DNA from: Protopterus annectens
Lineage: Eukaryota; Chordata; Ceratodontiformes; Protopteridae
Assembly (NCBI RefSeq): GCF_019279795.1
Contig: NC_056737.1
Location: 43,892,946 to 43,956,945 of the forward strand
Direction: 5' to 3'
DNA: 64,000 bases
In this document: positions 53,335-64,000 of the stretch, piece by piece
How the letters are laid out: every line of letters starts with the position of its first letter
Numbering within the stretch: the first letter of the stretch is position 1
Position numbers and translations under genes: made by a program
The notes under the pieces: model-generated
What the model was told of the DNA's origin: nothing
The model's input: only the letters and a program-made list of their open reading frames with translations
Database searches by the model: none

Positions 53335-56300
53335 TTGAACTCTACAGTTCCCTACAAAATGGTGTCTACAGGACTGCAATCAGTTTCTCTCAGCATTTAA
53401 ACAGAGTGGGTTGCACACAAAAAGCATTTGTTAAGCTTTCACTTACAGTGCTTTGTAATTAAGCAGGTCACCATATTGGTCAGCCATAGGGCTCTTTTTT
53501 TCTACTTGAGTGTTTGCCTCCTTCCCCTGTAACTTAAGTAAATTGACTCTTACATTAAGAGCTATAATACTTACCTTATAGCTTTGTAAACTGCAACAGC
53601 CCCCGCTATGCTCGGGCTCTATTCGCTCCCCTCCCTGCCCCCAATTCCCTCCTGCCCCCAGTACCTCTAAATTTATAGTACTATAGCCACTCCCCCACTT
53701 TCTAGATCCTATCTGCTTTCATCTGGGATAATTCCACCCACCCCCATTCTTCTACCCACATTTTAATAGCACCTATTAGCTTTCGTCTGGCATTCTCCCA
53801 TCCCACTTCCAGTATCTTTACCTCACCACTCTATCTTCTGGTGTTGCATCACCAGGTAAAACAGTTCCTTAACTCACTAGCTAAATCACAGATAATGATA
53901 TACTCCTCTTTACTACCCCTCTTGTTCGCACCATACCTCCTAACCTTGTATGAAAACCAGTTTCTCACAGGATTTCAGGTCCCAAAAGGCCATACTATCA
54001 CCCCAGCTGTAAATCCTTCCACCTTCAACCATACTTTACAGTACCAGATCTTATCCAACATCTTGTTCAGTCTATCAACATCTCAACCCCATGCACATTA
54101 GGTCTAGATCCAAACACTACCACAAACTAATAAACAAATTCCTGAAGTTCATCACCAAGTATAGACTCAACCTAATACTTGGTGGTAAGATTCACCCCAA
54201 CCCTGGCCCACCCACTTCAGATACACATACTCCCTCTACTTGCAATCTAAGCTACAAACCTACAATTAATAGGCCAACTAACTCTCTCCTAGCCTGTCAT
54301 CTCAATATTAGAAGCATTAATAACAAGGTACATGAATTGCATGCACTTCTGGATGTCCACTCCCCTGAGATTCTCTGTTTATCTGAAACCTGGTTAAAAC
54401 CTAAAACTAAAGACAATGAAGTGTTACCACCTGGGTAACAAAATACACAGACTGGATCGTGCTTCGAGGAAAGGGGGTGGGGTAGCTGTACTCTATAAAT
54501 CTGAGTTGAATGTCACCATAGATGTAATACAACCACCTCAGATTAATAACTCAGAGATTCTTGCCACCAAATTGCAACTTAATAAAAATAAATGCATTAA
54601 TATCATCTGTATGTACATTCCCCCAGGTAACAATATATCTACACTTGAAGATATCCTGCACTGGCTATCATGTCACTACCCCCAAGAAACCCTACTCCTT
54701 GGAGACTTTAACATAGACTGGGGCACCTGTTCCTCAGAATCACCAACCACTCATATTAACCTGCATGCATTTATACAAATTATATCCACCCCTACCAGGA
54801 TAGCTAAACCCAACCAAAAAGAAAGCATACTTGACTGGGTACTCATAAACTGTCACCCCCAACTGTACACCTCTGGTACCCTCCTTGATGGCCTAAGCGA
54901 TCACCTTCTCACATATGTAATTAAGCACAAAACCATTAATTCCCAACAACCCTTACTCAGAAAGGTTAGAAATAATAAAAACTTTGACCCTGCCAAATTC
55001 CAACAAGAACTAAACTCATGTAATTGGTCTATTCTAAAACACCTCCCCTTAGAGGAAGCAGTAGCATACTTTAACAACAAATTCCTTGAGATCCTTGATT
55101 TGCATGCACCTGTTCGTTCAAAGAGAACCAAGGCAAAAAAATGTGCCATGGCTTTCTAAAGAGTCTAAACTCAAGATTACCCTTACAAACAAAGCATGGG
55201 CTTTACAGCGTTCTTCTAAAGACCCTCAAGATCACATTAAATACAGGCAATCCAGGAACGAAACCAAAAAATCAATTTTACAAGACAAAAAGCAATACTA
55301 CTGTAATTTACAGACAGTAAATCAAAATAACCCTCAGAAGTTTTGGGCAGGTTTAAATAATCTACTACATCCTGGACAAACTTCAACCCCAATCCCTGCT
55401 GCTGCTATTGATAAAACACCTGAAGATGTTTCTGACAGTTTTAACCGATTCTTTACTGAGACAATTCAAGCCCTAGCTAGCCAACTACCTCCTAGCTCCC
55501 CTGGTCCTGAAAGTAGCACCCCTAGAAACCTACTCGCATTCAGCTTCCAACCAGTCGCCACTTCACTTATCCGTACCTTGATCAAAAAATTAAAACCCAC
55601 TACACTTTCTGCTGATCAACTCCCTGCCAAGTACCTACAAAAATCAGCTGATGCTATTGCTTACCCCATCTCAATACTAATCAATCGAACCATAGTAGAA
55701 GCTAAAATTCCCACCATCTGGAAAATATCCCATGTAATCCCACTTCACAAAGGAGGCAGCTCTACTGAATTCTCCAATTATAGGCCAATAGCTATACTCT
55801 CTCCACTTGCAAAGATTATGGAAAAATGTATTCATAGACAACTCATGCACCACCCAATCCAGAATCACCTTATGGCAGACACTCAGCATGGCTTCCGTCC
55901 TCATCACAGCACTACTTCAGCCCTCCTAGCCTTTACCAACACCATAAACCATAATCGCAACAATAATTATATATCCTCAGCCCTCTTCTTGGACCTTTTC
56001 AAGGGGTTCGATATGTGATCACCAACTTTTAATCCACACCCTGCAAACATTCTGTCTAGATACTAGAGCCCTTCAATGGTTTCAATCCTACCTGAATCGT
56101 CGACAGCAGGCTGTCCTCTGGCAGAACAAACTCTCTAACCTTCTACCAAACACCCTTGGAGTACCACAAGGCTCTATACTAGGGCCCTTGCTGATCTTCA
56201 TCTTCATTAACGACCTTTATACTGTCATTCCAAAAGTCAGCTGTATCCAATATGCGGATGACTCTACTCTGATTTGCTCAGCCACATCTCCAGTAGAGTT

Positions 56301-57390
56301 AAGGTCAGCTACCCAGACCACCTTTAATACAATAGAAAACTGGCTTTTTGAACATCATCTGATCCTAAATCCCAAAAAAACTAAAATGCTGTTATTTTCA
56401 CCAACACGTATGTCTACCGCTTTCACCTTTACCATAAATTCAAATAATGGCACAATAATCTTCCCTGACCCCTCTACAAAACTATTAGGTGTCATCATAG
56501 ACAATAATCTAAAATTCGACCTACATGTTAACCAAACTATCAAAACCATCAATAAAAAACTAGGGTCACTGTACAGAATAAAAGCCTTCCTAACCCCTCC
56601 AGCTAAAATTGCCATAACTCGCTCTCACCTTCTTTCAACCCTTCTCTATGCATCCCCTCTACTCTCGAATTTAAACAAGACTGTCCTTAACAAACTCTCA
56701 ATTTGCTACAACCACATTGCCAGGTTTGCCACTGGGCTGCCTTTTAGGACACATCATTGCATCAATCTAAATCAGCTTGGGTGGCTTGAACTACCCAGCC
56801 TAATCCAGTATAACCAACTGATTATGGCCTATAAAATCCTCTATAATCCGGACAATACTCCTGCACTTAAAAATATTATCACCCCCTATAACAATCCTAG
56901 ACCGCTTTGATCCTCTAACAAACTACTAATTCAGACTAGCAAAATTAATAACACAGCCGGTGATTCTCTCTTTGCAAACTCTGTAAGCAGATCCTGGAAC
57001 TCTCTTCCAGCTGATATTACCTTACTTTCCACGTTAGGTCAATTTAAAACTGGACACAAACAACATTTGTCACTTAACTGGCTATGTCAATGTATCAAGC
57101 CTGGCTAACTCTCTCTAGAATGTGTAAAAATCTGTTAACCAGTTTACTGTGTAATTTAATTTAATCCTGACTAGCGCTCAGGATTAACTGTAACCTGTAG
57201 AACTTGTTTAACTTGCTTACTTATGTAATCTCTGTAAATAGTCTGTTTGTAATATGTAATGCAGGTATTATGTAATGCTGTATCTGCTTACCCTTGGAGC
57301 TTTTCTCCCCGGGCCTCCGCTGAAAATGGACATGCATCCAGTCGGACCATCCCGGTCAGCAAATGTAAAATAAAAAAAAATAAAATAAAT
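53335..57390 (+). mobile_element. L2-like LINE (CR1/L2 group), long copy
   Basis: A leader containing one 71-bp module (53335-53405) is followed by coding sequence from about 53841 to 56910 and a 3' UTR ending in an ATAAA-type repeat at 57390. The tail GGGCCTCCGCTGAAAATGG ... GTCGGACCATCCCGGTCAGC is shared with the SINEs at 7241 and 59343. Its 3' end abuts CR1-F exactly where CR1-C broke off. Together with the leader exon at 46157 it may form one insertion. Confidence 0.85.
53841..56910 (+). pseudogene. L2-like endonuclease-reverse transcriptase, several frameshifts
   Basis: An N-terminal IHPNPGPP motif (near 54200) precedes the endonuclease: ACHLNIRSINNKVHELHALL, LCLSETWLKPKTKD, CMYIPPGNN, LLGDFNIDWGTC and DGLSDHLL. 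RT: VIPLHKGGSSTEFSNYRPIA, QHGFRPHHSTTSALLAF and ALFLDLFKGFD (motif A). A one-base shift near 56010 follows, then LGVPQGSILGPL and the intact box IQYADDSTLI (near 56250), and a C-terminal region to 56910. Frameshifts near 54090, 54425, 55130 and 56010 are the main lesions. The catalytic residues look preserved. Confidence 0.85.
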
Positions 57391-58020
57391 GGTTCGCATC
57401 TAGAAATAAAAAAATGATAGTGCTCCTCTACTCGTCACTCATTAACCCATCATAGAGTACAATGCCCCATTTGGGATGTACCTCACAAGACACTTCCAAT
57501 AGCTGGAAAGACCACAAAAGTACCATACCAAGAGGCTTACTGGTCTCAAACATATGTCCTATGCAGCCCGACTAAAACAACTCCGGCTGTACTCACTGGC
57601 ATATCGCTTACTCAGAGGTGATCTCTGCCTGACATACAAAGCCATGTCCATCTCAGAATTGAGACAGACGTGCTCCACTTAAAGAAATCCAAGTCACTGC
57701 GAGCCACGCGCCCTAGTGAGCTAAACCTCGCCACAACAATAAATAGAACATGCTGGAGGGATAGATTCCTGTCAAAGAGACTACCCATGCTTTGGAACAA
57801 AATTCCAAATTACATCAGGCAGAGCCCCTCACTAACACTCTTCATGAGAAACCTTGACGAATGGATGGGTAACAGAAAATACACCCCTGGGATCACTTCA
57901 TTGGCTCTGCTTGACAGAGGATCAGTTAATTAATCAATGGGGCGGCGAAAGCCGACACACTCTGGTTAGGCTTATAAATGCCCTCGGGCAGATAGCCTAG
58001 TACCTACCTATGAACCTATG
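57391..58020 (+). mobile_element. CR1-F: 3' part of a CR1 LINE, probably continuous with CR1-C
   Basis: It begins inside ORF2 with GGTTCGCATCTAGAAATAAA, encoding the segment that follows the last codons of CR1-C. It continues through FGMYLTRHFQ, LRGDLCLTYKAMS, TCWRDRFLSKRLPMLWNKIP and SLTLFMRNLDEWMGNRKYTP (57670-57933) to a CR1 3' end with CCTATGAACCTATGA. Its length (630 bp) is what CR1-C lacks relative to CR1-E. Confidence 0.85.
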
Positions 58021-59214
58021 ACACAGCTTCTCATATTAAACTTTGTAATTCTACAGCCTTACACATGTGGGTGGGTACAAATTCTAAAGCCACCTAAGCC
58101 AAATGAACACAAAGGCTGACTTAACCCCATCCATAAACGAAGACAAAAAAAAAATGAAACTTCACACACTACACACAAAAATATACACACAAACACCAGA
58201 CAACCCAATCATACCCACAGAAATGGATTTAATTGAAGCTAAAATAAAAATATTAACATTAAAATAGTAAAAAAAATCAAAAATCAAAAGCAAAACAATA
58301 ACAGCCAAATGGAAAATGGCATTACAATGTCAAAACACAACATCATCTAAAAAATCATCAGTAAAGAACATTAAACTAAATCTCTCAAAACCGTAAACAT
58401 AAAATATGATAAACACAACTCTTACTACACTGGTACAACAATAAAAAATGTCACTGACAATACTGAAAAAACGTATTTCAAAAATACACTAGAAAATCAA
58501 CTACAAGAAAATGCATTCATAAAAAACACATTGCCTACATAAGGCCCTTAGTCAATAAACTTAAGTAATTATTGCATCCAGAATTAAAAAAAAAATCCAG
58601 AAAAAAGGTTAAATGCAATATGTGAAGGTCAGCATGAGCGATAAATGAAATGTGTTACATATGTGATAAAATGCATTCGGCAACAGCTTACATACAAGAT
58701 ATTTCATTTATCACACACTAGACACCACACCACATTCTTAAAATAAATATATATACAGCACTGAACTTTGTACCACCAAAGTTACAAGCAGCACTTCTCA
58801 CAGGCTGCAGCACAGTCTCTTTCAACTGCAGTACTAAAATGAATTGTTCCTATCGATATTAGGCAGAGAGAAGAATATGACTAATGCTGCTGTAAGAAAT
58901 ACAGCTCCACTAAAATACTAACTGCATTCAAGGTATGCAATGTACTGCAGAATGCAATTATGACATACACAACACAATGCTTAAAAAGGGTTAACTAAAG
59001 TTAATGGAGTATTAGTCAAAGGACAATGGGTTTCAGATGCTACATCTTTATAGCCCTTTGCTTTGACAATGGATGTGTGGTTCAACAACTAATGAAGAAC
59101 AACTGGATTCTCTGCTCTTTTGCAGCTGTCTGGCCTACGAAACATGTGAAAATCTATGTATATAAATCTTAACCTGACTGACTTCTCTTGTATTTTAATA
59201 GTTTGTGCAACACA

Positions 59215-59217
<3 letters not shown>
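58021..59217. other. No gene seen
   Basis: A-rich, probably intronic sequence. No recognisable repeat or coding frame. Confidence 0.5.

Positions 59218-59275
<58 letters not shown>
59218..59275. repeat. (TG)n microsatellite
   Basis: About 28 TG units. Confidence 0.97.
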
Positions 59276-59276
<1 letters not shown>

Positions 59277-59342
59277 TGGCTTGAGCAGGTAGAACTGAAC
59301 TGAGGGTCAGTAGAAGAGTCACAACCTGATAACACTGGCAAA

Positions 59343-59510
59343 ACTGAAAACCTTCTTTGCAAGGTTTGATTCCTTCCACCTCAATTTGTCATGCTGGTGA
59401 CTCTGAGCAAGCCACTTATCCAAACATCACTCCTGGGTCTCCTGAAAAGGGACATTTGTGTCCAATGGGCTTATGTAGTTAATAAATTAATGAAATAAAA
59501 AAAAAATAAA
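59343..59510 (+). mobile_element. MIR/CORE-like SINE with L2-like tail
   Basis: GGTTTGATTCC resembles a B box. The core GTGACTCTGAGCAAGCCACTTATC resembles the MIR-type TGACCTTGGGCAAGTCACTT. The tail GGGTCTCCTGAAAAGGGACA ... TCCAATGGGCTTA, then AATAAATTAATGAAATAAA, parallels the L2-like 3' end at 57313-57380. It looks old and diverged. Confidence 0.65.
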
Positions 59511-59670
59511 ACTGTGCAAGTTACTACCACCACAGAAGATGCTGTACTGTGTTGTTTGAATCAGCTACACTCACAGCAAGCAAAATGGTACAGTAGTCAT
59601 ACATTTTAATTTTAATTTATATCAAATTTCACAAAACACTGTATTCATCTACTTTGGATACTATACATAC

Positions 59671-60009
59671 CTCAATAATGCTATGCACATCCCGGACATA
59701 CATTCTTTCTGTTTCCAGGATTTCCATGATTACACGATCCATATAACTAAGCTTTGGGTTAGGGATCATTGTCCTAGCAGCAAAAGGTGACAAGGATCCA
59801 AACTGGAAGCCTTCTGTACTTGCTTTGCTCGCAGAGTTGTTATTACTGTTCAGAGTCTGAGTAATTTTAACAGACAACTTCTGCATGGCTTTCATCTCTG
59901 TGCACACATTGCAAGCCACTGATTCCTGTACAGTACTTTGGAGTGCATCGGGACACATCAGTATGTTTAACTTCTCCATGTACTTAGGTTGGCTAGTAGA
60001 AGCACTGCT
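59671..60009 (-). CDS. plekhg3: PLEKHG-family RhoGEF exon (probably PLEKHG3), start of DH domain
   Basis: The minus-strand frame encodes KYMEKLNILMCP, a low-complexity NSNNNS stretch, GSLSPFAAR, then KLSYMDRVIMEILETERMYV followed by RDVHSIIE. The last part is the beginning of a Dbl-homology domain as found in PLEKHG1/2/3. The NSNNNS plus LSPF arrangement before it fits PLEKHG3 best, from memory of the family. The exon ends ATTGAG|GTATGT, a consensus donor, at the position where these genes have an intron after the helix-1 Ile/Val-Glu. The upstream boundary is uncertain: an in-frame TAG at 60010-60012 coincides with a possible TTCTTAG acceptor. The protein would activate Rho-family GTPases at the actin cortex. 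This is the only clear host exon. Confidence 0.72.
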
Positions 60010-61568
60010 CTAAGAAGTTCTTGGACTACCCACAGATAATCCAGAAAAAAGACTTGTCAGGCTGCTAGGCTAGTCAGCATTTAACTAGCTAGTAAAAGTA
60101 CTCTCTGATGTTGGCTCTGGGCATCCTTTTATTACTGTTCAAAAACAACGCAGACAAGAACCTGAAGGACACTGGAAAGACAAAACATAGTCACTGAAAT
60201 CAGGCATATACCATACTGCTGAAAATAGTGAATAAACAAAATGGAGAGCTGCAGAAACTTAATAACATGATTTTTTTAAATGCAAAACAAAAATACAAGT
60301 TCCAGTAACAATGAACAAATGTTTTGACATTGACATACAGAGTTGCCAGAAAAGCTCTGTCCTTTGTCTTAATGCTTCAAAAAAGTACAGTCTTGTGGGC
60401 CATTTGGTTTCTGAATTTGCATCACTTCTGTTTTTCACATATAGCTACAACAGCATTAAACCATGTTTGCATATCTGCAGCTATTTTCAGTATGCCTGCC
60501 AGGCTGGATCGACATGTGAGAAGGAGGAAATGCTAAAATATCAATGCCCAAACAGGCACCAAGCTTTCAGAGCTTTTAAATCAAGCATTTATCTCCCTTT
60601 CTTCCTTCAGTTATAATTTCACACAAGTGCCATGTTCTCACTGTCACTATCCTTAAGACTTCCTGCTAAATGCAAATGATACTGTGCAAGTACAGACAGC
60701 ACCATCAGCTATAACTGCTGGGAAGGATCTGTGGTAACGTAGTCACTTTACAGGTCAGGGGACAAGTTAATGGCAGTCTGTTACTTGCTGACTGCCCACT
60801 GCTGTCCCAGCATTCAGCTTTGAATGAGTACTGGGCATGTTGTAAGGTTTCTGCCACATCTTCCCTTCCACAGAAAGGAGAACACAGGAAGAATATTGCA
60901 ATTTTTCAAAATATGAAACCTCAATTTTTCTCAAATAACTGTAAAGTTAAAGAAATCACACTCTATATGATGCTTCTGTGTTTTGTACCCTACACAATTT
61001 GTCTGTGTTGCACAGCACATTCTTCCAGTATAATGGTATACTTTGCATTATATAATAATTGACTGCATTTTGGACAAAGGGAATACAATAACCAGAAACC
61101 TTGATATTCTCAAAGAACTGCAAAGCTAGGAGAGGCATACTGTATATGATCCTTTTAAGCACTGTACACTGCAAAATGGCCATACAATTATGTGCACATT
61201 GTTTTCCTCACAGCCATACCTATTAACTTCAGTTTCCTTCAGTATCCAGCTAAAAGGTCATCTCTGACCAGATTCATCTGCCCTCTAAAATAAATAAATA
61301 AATAAACCATATACTACAGCTCTTGTTTTGACACAAATAACACCTGCTCACTTCAATCCATTCTCCCTTCTAAAGAATCCTGAAGGTTTAGATTAAAAAC
61401 AGACAACGCGGGTGTTTGAATACTGAATCAACTATAATTTACAGCAGAGACCCGGATATAACTGATATTCTGTGTACTACTCCAGATAATGATGATTAAA
61501 TATGCACATTTGTAAATACTGTCTGTCTACTCTTTTTGTTAACATTTCCATAACACTACCTTGTTTAC
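60010..61568. other. No gene supported; probable intron of the RhoGEF gene
   Basis: A stretch with TTTTTTCTGGATTATCTGTGGGTAG on the minus strand near 60026-60055 could serve as an upstream acceptor region. Short frames near 60311-60616 and 60820-61062 have no recognisable domain. Confidence 0.45.
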
Positions 61569-61871
61569 TTACGGAATAAAAAGAATCAACAGAAAGCAGT
61601 AAAATGGTATCCAAATGTTGAGAACAGAAGGGAGTTTCATGTAGTTAATAATATCTTTAGGAGAGTGATACACCAGGATGAAGGAAATTATGGGATGAAA
61701 ACTAGCAGAACATGTTAATGTGAATAGTAAAGCCTTGTTCAAAGACTTTAGACCCATTTCTTTTCTCCAAGTCTTTTGGGTTTCTATGACATAATGGGAA
61801 TGGACCGAATAAAAGTAAATACACCAACTGCAAAACAACAAATATGTACTGCAAACGAGATCCACAGCCAA
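61569..61871 (-). other. Unrecognised 100-codon frame with several hydrophobic segments
   Basis: It encodes about 100 residues with hydrophobic stretches (CSTYLLFCSWCIYFYSV, ALLFTLTCSASFHPIISFIL, WIPFYCFLLILFIP) separated by a charged loop (ETQKTWRKEMGLK). It could be a fragment of a multi-pass membrane protein such as a chemoreceptor relic, or chance. No family motif was recognised and no conserved neighbours support it. Confidence 0.25.
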
Positions 61872-61910
61872 AACTGAAATTTATTCTTGTTTAAAAACAA
61901 TCAATATTAA

Positions 61911-61947
61911 GCGCTTTTCGTTTGATCTGTGATGCACACTTCTTCAG
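61911..61947 (-). ncRNA. Hammerhead-ribozyme-like motif (H3)
   Basis: On the minus strand: CTGAAGA (exact CUGANGA), a short hairpin TGTG-CAT-CACA, then CGAAAAGCGC. This is the best match of the three to the hammerhead core, though stem II is short and the GAAA context has an extra A. ATTTAAAT lies about 25 nt upstream and AATAAATTT downstream, as at H1 and H2. Confidence 0.45.
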
Positions 61948-62579
61948 ATAAAAACTCCAGGTCTCACAAACATTTAAATAGGCTAAAATCATGTGATTAT
62001 AATCATTTACATGCTTAATTGTCAAACAAAATTAACCCTTTGAAACATCAAATTATTTTAAAATAACGCATATGGAAGGTTGACTTAAATAACTAATGAA
62101 TAATTCATTTTTGTAAAACAATTTTTGTTTTGTAAAGAAATCCATTTCTATACATAAAAATATCCATTTCAGTATATAAAAAGGTCCATTTCTGTATATA
62201 AAAATACAGTAAATATAGTACATCTAAATGGCCAGGTAAAATAAAACAATACTATAAAATGACAAAATGACCATATAAAGATGTTTGAATGCACTAGTAT
62301 TCAAATTGTATGAAACATACGTCTACACATAATGATGGACAGCACGTGTATTACCATGAAACCCTCTATTTAGTCTGTTCTTTTATGATTTATGTTTCTG
62401 AGTTACTTATTTCTTTGTTTCATATTTTATAAATGATCTAGTTAAATCACTACCAGCAACAAGATGTGCAACTGTTTCCAGTTCTGTTTTGGACAACCTG
62501 TACTTGTTTGTTCCTCCCACATATTCAATTAACCTTGTAAAAGAATGTGTACAAAGTCAACTGTCCTGGGCCGCTAAAA
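61948..62579. other. No gene seen; probably Penelope-like element remnant
   Basis: AT-rich sequence with short local duplications (TCCATTTCTRTATATAAAAA near 62140-62210). It may be the rest of the element that carries H3. Confidence 0.35.
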
Positions 62580-63900
62580 TTAACCTTTCATCTTTTGTTT
62601 AAATTCACCTCTCCTTGAATATTCCTCCTTCAGATCCTGGCATTTTCTGTATTTGCATTTATATTTATGCGTTTTCCACATTTCTTGCCTTCTCATCTGA
62701 TCCTTCTCCTTATATTCCTTCTTTTGTTTTTTGACACATTCAGTTGCTGCCTGATTTTTGTCTACTAATGATTTGGTTTCCATTCCCACTTGACATAGAT
62801 ATGCTTCTGCTAAAATAAGCAGAAGTCATCTTAGACTTGTTCTCTTCATTTCAAGACTTTGCTTGGACTTGGTGAGGTCAGCAGATATGCATGCAGTCGT
62901 ACAACTGCAGATCTATACATGTAATCATTTTTGAGGAGACCCATACTACCTTCAGAACGAGGAATATATAATCTTGTTATACACATAATTTTATGCATCA
63001 TTTGAAAAGCATGAAGCATTTTTCTTGCTTTCCTGTCCAACTGAACCAATACCATTTAGGGCCAGGCAAGTCCAAAACTGTAAGTTAGAACAGGAAGAAT
63101 TGGTTTTACAGCTTGTACTAGATGTCAGGACTGTTTTCAGTATTAATTTTAGTCTTCTAAATATTCTTTACTCAGTTTTGTTCACATTTGTTCATGTTTT
63201 ATTACTGATCTTTCATCAATTTCCAAATATTTTATACAGTCCCTCCTGCTCAAGTTTCTTTATATCACATTCCTGTCCCAAATTGATATTTTCTTGGTAT
63301 TGCAGCTTTCCTGGTACAAAGGTTGCTTTTGCACATTTATCAAGACCAAATGGCATTCTTATATCATCTGAGAAAGTTCTGACCTCTTCCAGTTGTGCTT
63401 TCAGTTCCTTATCTGATGAAATACACAGTTTTAAATCATTCACAAAAAGAAATCTACACTTTGTTGTTGTCTAGGAACCAAATTGTAACTATGACCTAAT
63501 CTGTTAAGTAGACAGCTTAATGGGTTAAGAGCAAGACAAACCAGAGTGACAAAGAGTCACCTTGAAATATCCCCCTTTTAATTTTTATCTCTGGGATGAC
63601 ACAGTCTCCTTTATCAAGGTTTAGCTAAAAAGTGGCTTGCCACTGTTACATGGTCACTGTACTGTAAATGATCACTGTAGTTTGTAACTTATACATCTGT
63701 AAACAGTCCTTTATCTGCAAATGTGGAATGTTGTCAAATGCTTTTTTGGAATCTACACATACCATACTTGGATTCTTCACCTTTTTACTTTACACAACGT
63801 GGTGGAAAAGATGATGCATCAAATGTAACAGACATGGATGGTACTACAATTACTAGCATATTTCTTAGCTAACAATTTTTTTTATAATGTCAACAACAGA
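62580..63900 (-). pseudogene. Non-LTR retrotransposon reverse transcriptase relic, clade unassigned
   Basis: Minus-strand RT motifs occur in order: VCVDSKKAFDNIPHLQIKD (motif A, near 63720-63775), KRGIFQGDSLSLWFV (motif B, near 63540-63590), NDLKLCISSDKELKAQ with FSDDIRMPFGLDKCAKATF (63330-63443), KKLEQEGLYK (63216-63260), then LDRKARKMLHAF and TRLYIPRSEGSMGL (62910-63050). A charged segment 62580-62789 follows. Frames are broken between every block. It differs clearly from the CR1, L2-like and RTE elements here. Confidence 0.75.
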
Positions 63901-64000
63901 CAGCCTTGGAGATGATTGTTATGTTGGCAATCCTGAGGTTTCAGAAACAGTCCCACCACTTCTAGTAAGAGCTGTGGTAAAATGGAACTATTTACACAAT

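Overview
This window looks like intronic or intergenic DNA from a large, repeat-rich vertebrate genome. The best guess is a fish with an expanded genome (non-teleost ray-finned fish or lungfish); an amphibian is not excluded. Three things point there: a protein-coding exon with a vertebrate-type RhoGEF signature, a mix of CR1, L2-like, RTE, DIRS, Ty3/Gypsy and Penelope-like sequence, and a fish-type tRNA-headed SINE. No bacterial gene organisation, CRISPR array, rRNA or functional tRNA is seen. Species cannot be fixed from the sequence alone.

Layout. 1-4.9 kb: a decayed Ty3/Gypsy element (gag, protease, RT, RNase H, integrase, 3' LTR) behind a diverged tandem repeat. 6.0-9.2 kb: four related fold-back elements, three near-complete and one fragment, among TA microsatellites, plus an L2-tailed SINE. 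9.3-12.9 kb: two internally deleted CR1 LINE copies. 13.1-15.2 kb: two hammerhead-like motifs of Penelope-element type, one beside a 600-bp inverted-repeat structure. 16-20.5 kb: two large minisatellites and short segmental duplications. 20.9-31.4 kb: a degenerate minus-strand DIRS element (DIRS-A) split by a long CR1 (CR1-M) that itself received a SINE. 31.36-37.59 kb: a structurally complete minus-strand DIRS element (DIRS-B) with inverted terminal repeats and an internal complementary region.

39-58 kb is a nest. CR1-C and CR1-F look like two parts of one CR1 element separated by about 13.8 kb. Inside lie two copies of an L2-associated 5' leader, an inverted CR1 (CR1-D), an RTE LINE with target-site duplication, a near full-length CR1 (CR1-E) and a long L2-like LINE. 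The two leader copies differ exactly as a spliced and an unspliced form would: one carries a 68-bp module joined directly to a 71-bp module, while the other has the same modules separated by a GT...AG interval that holds the RTE and CR1-E insertions.

58-64 kb is mostly unique or ancient sequence with a MIR-like SINE, one convincing host exon on the minus strand (PLEKHG-family RhoGEF, most like PLEKHG3), a third hammerhead-like motif, and a minus-strand non-LTR retrotransposon relic.

The elements interact as autonomous and dependent partners. Three SINE types end in the 3' tails of three LINE groups present here (RTE, L2-like, CR1), consistent with tail-directed mobilisation by those LINEs. 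Almost all coding sequence is mobile-element derived and carries stops or frameshifts. The least damaged proteins are the DIRS-B RNase H/tyrosine recombinase frame, the RTE reverse transcriptase and the CR1-E endonuclease/RT. Element names (CR1-A to F, CR1-M, DIRS-A/B) are local labels.
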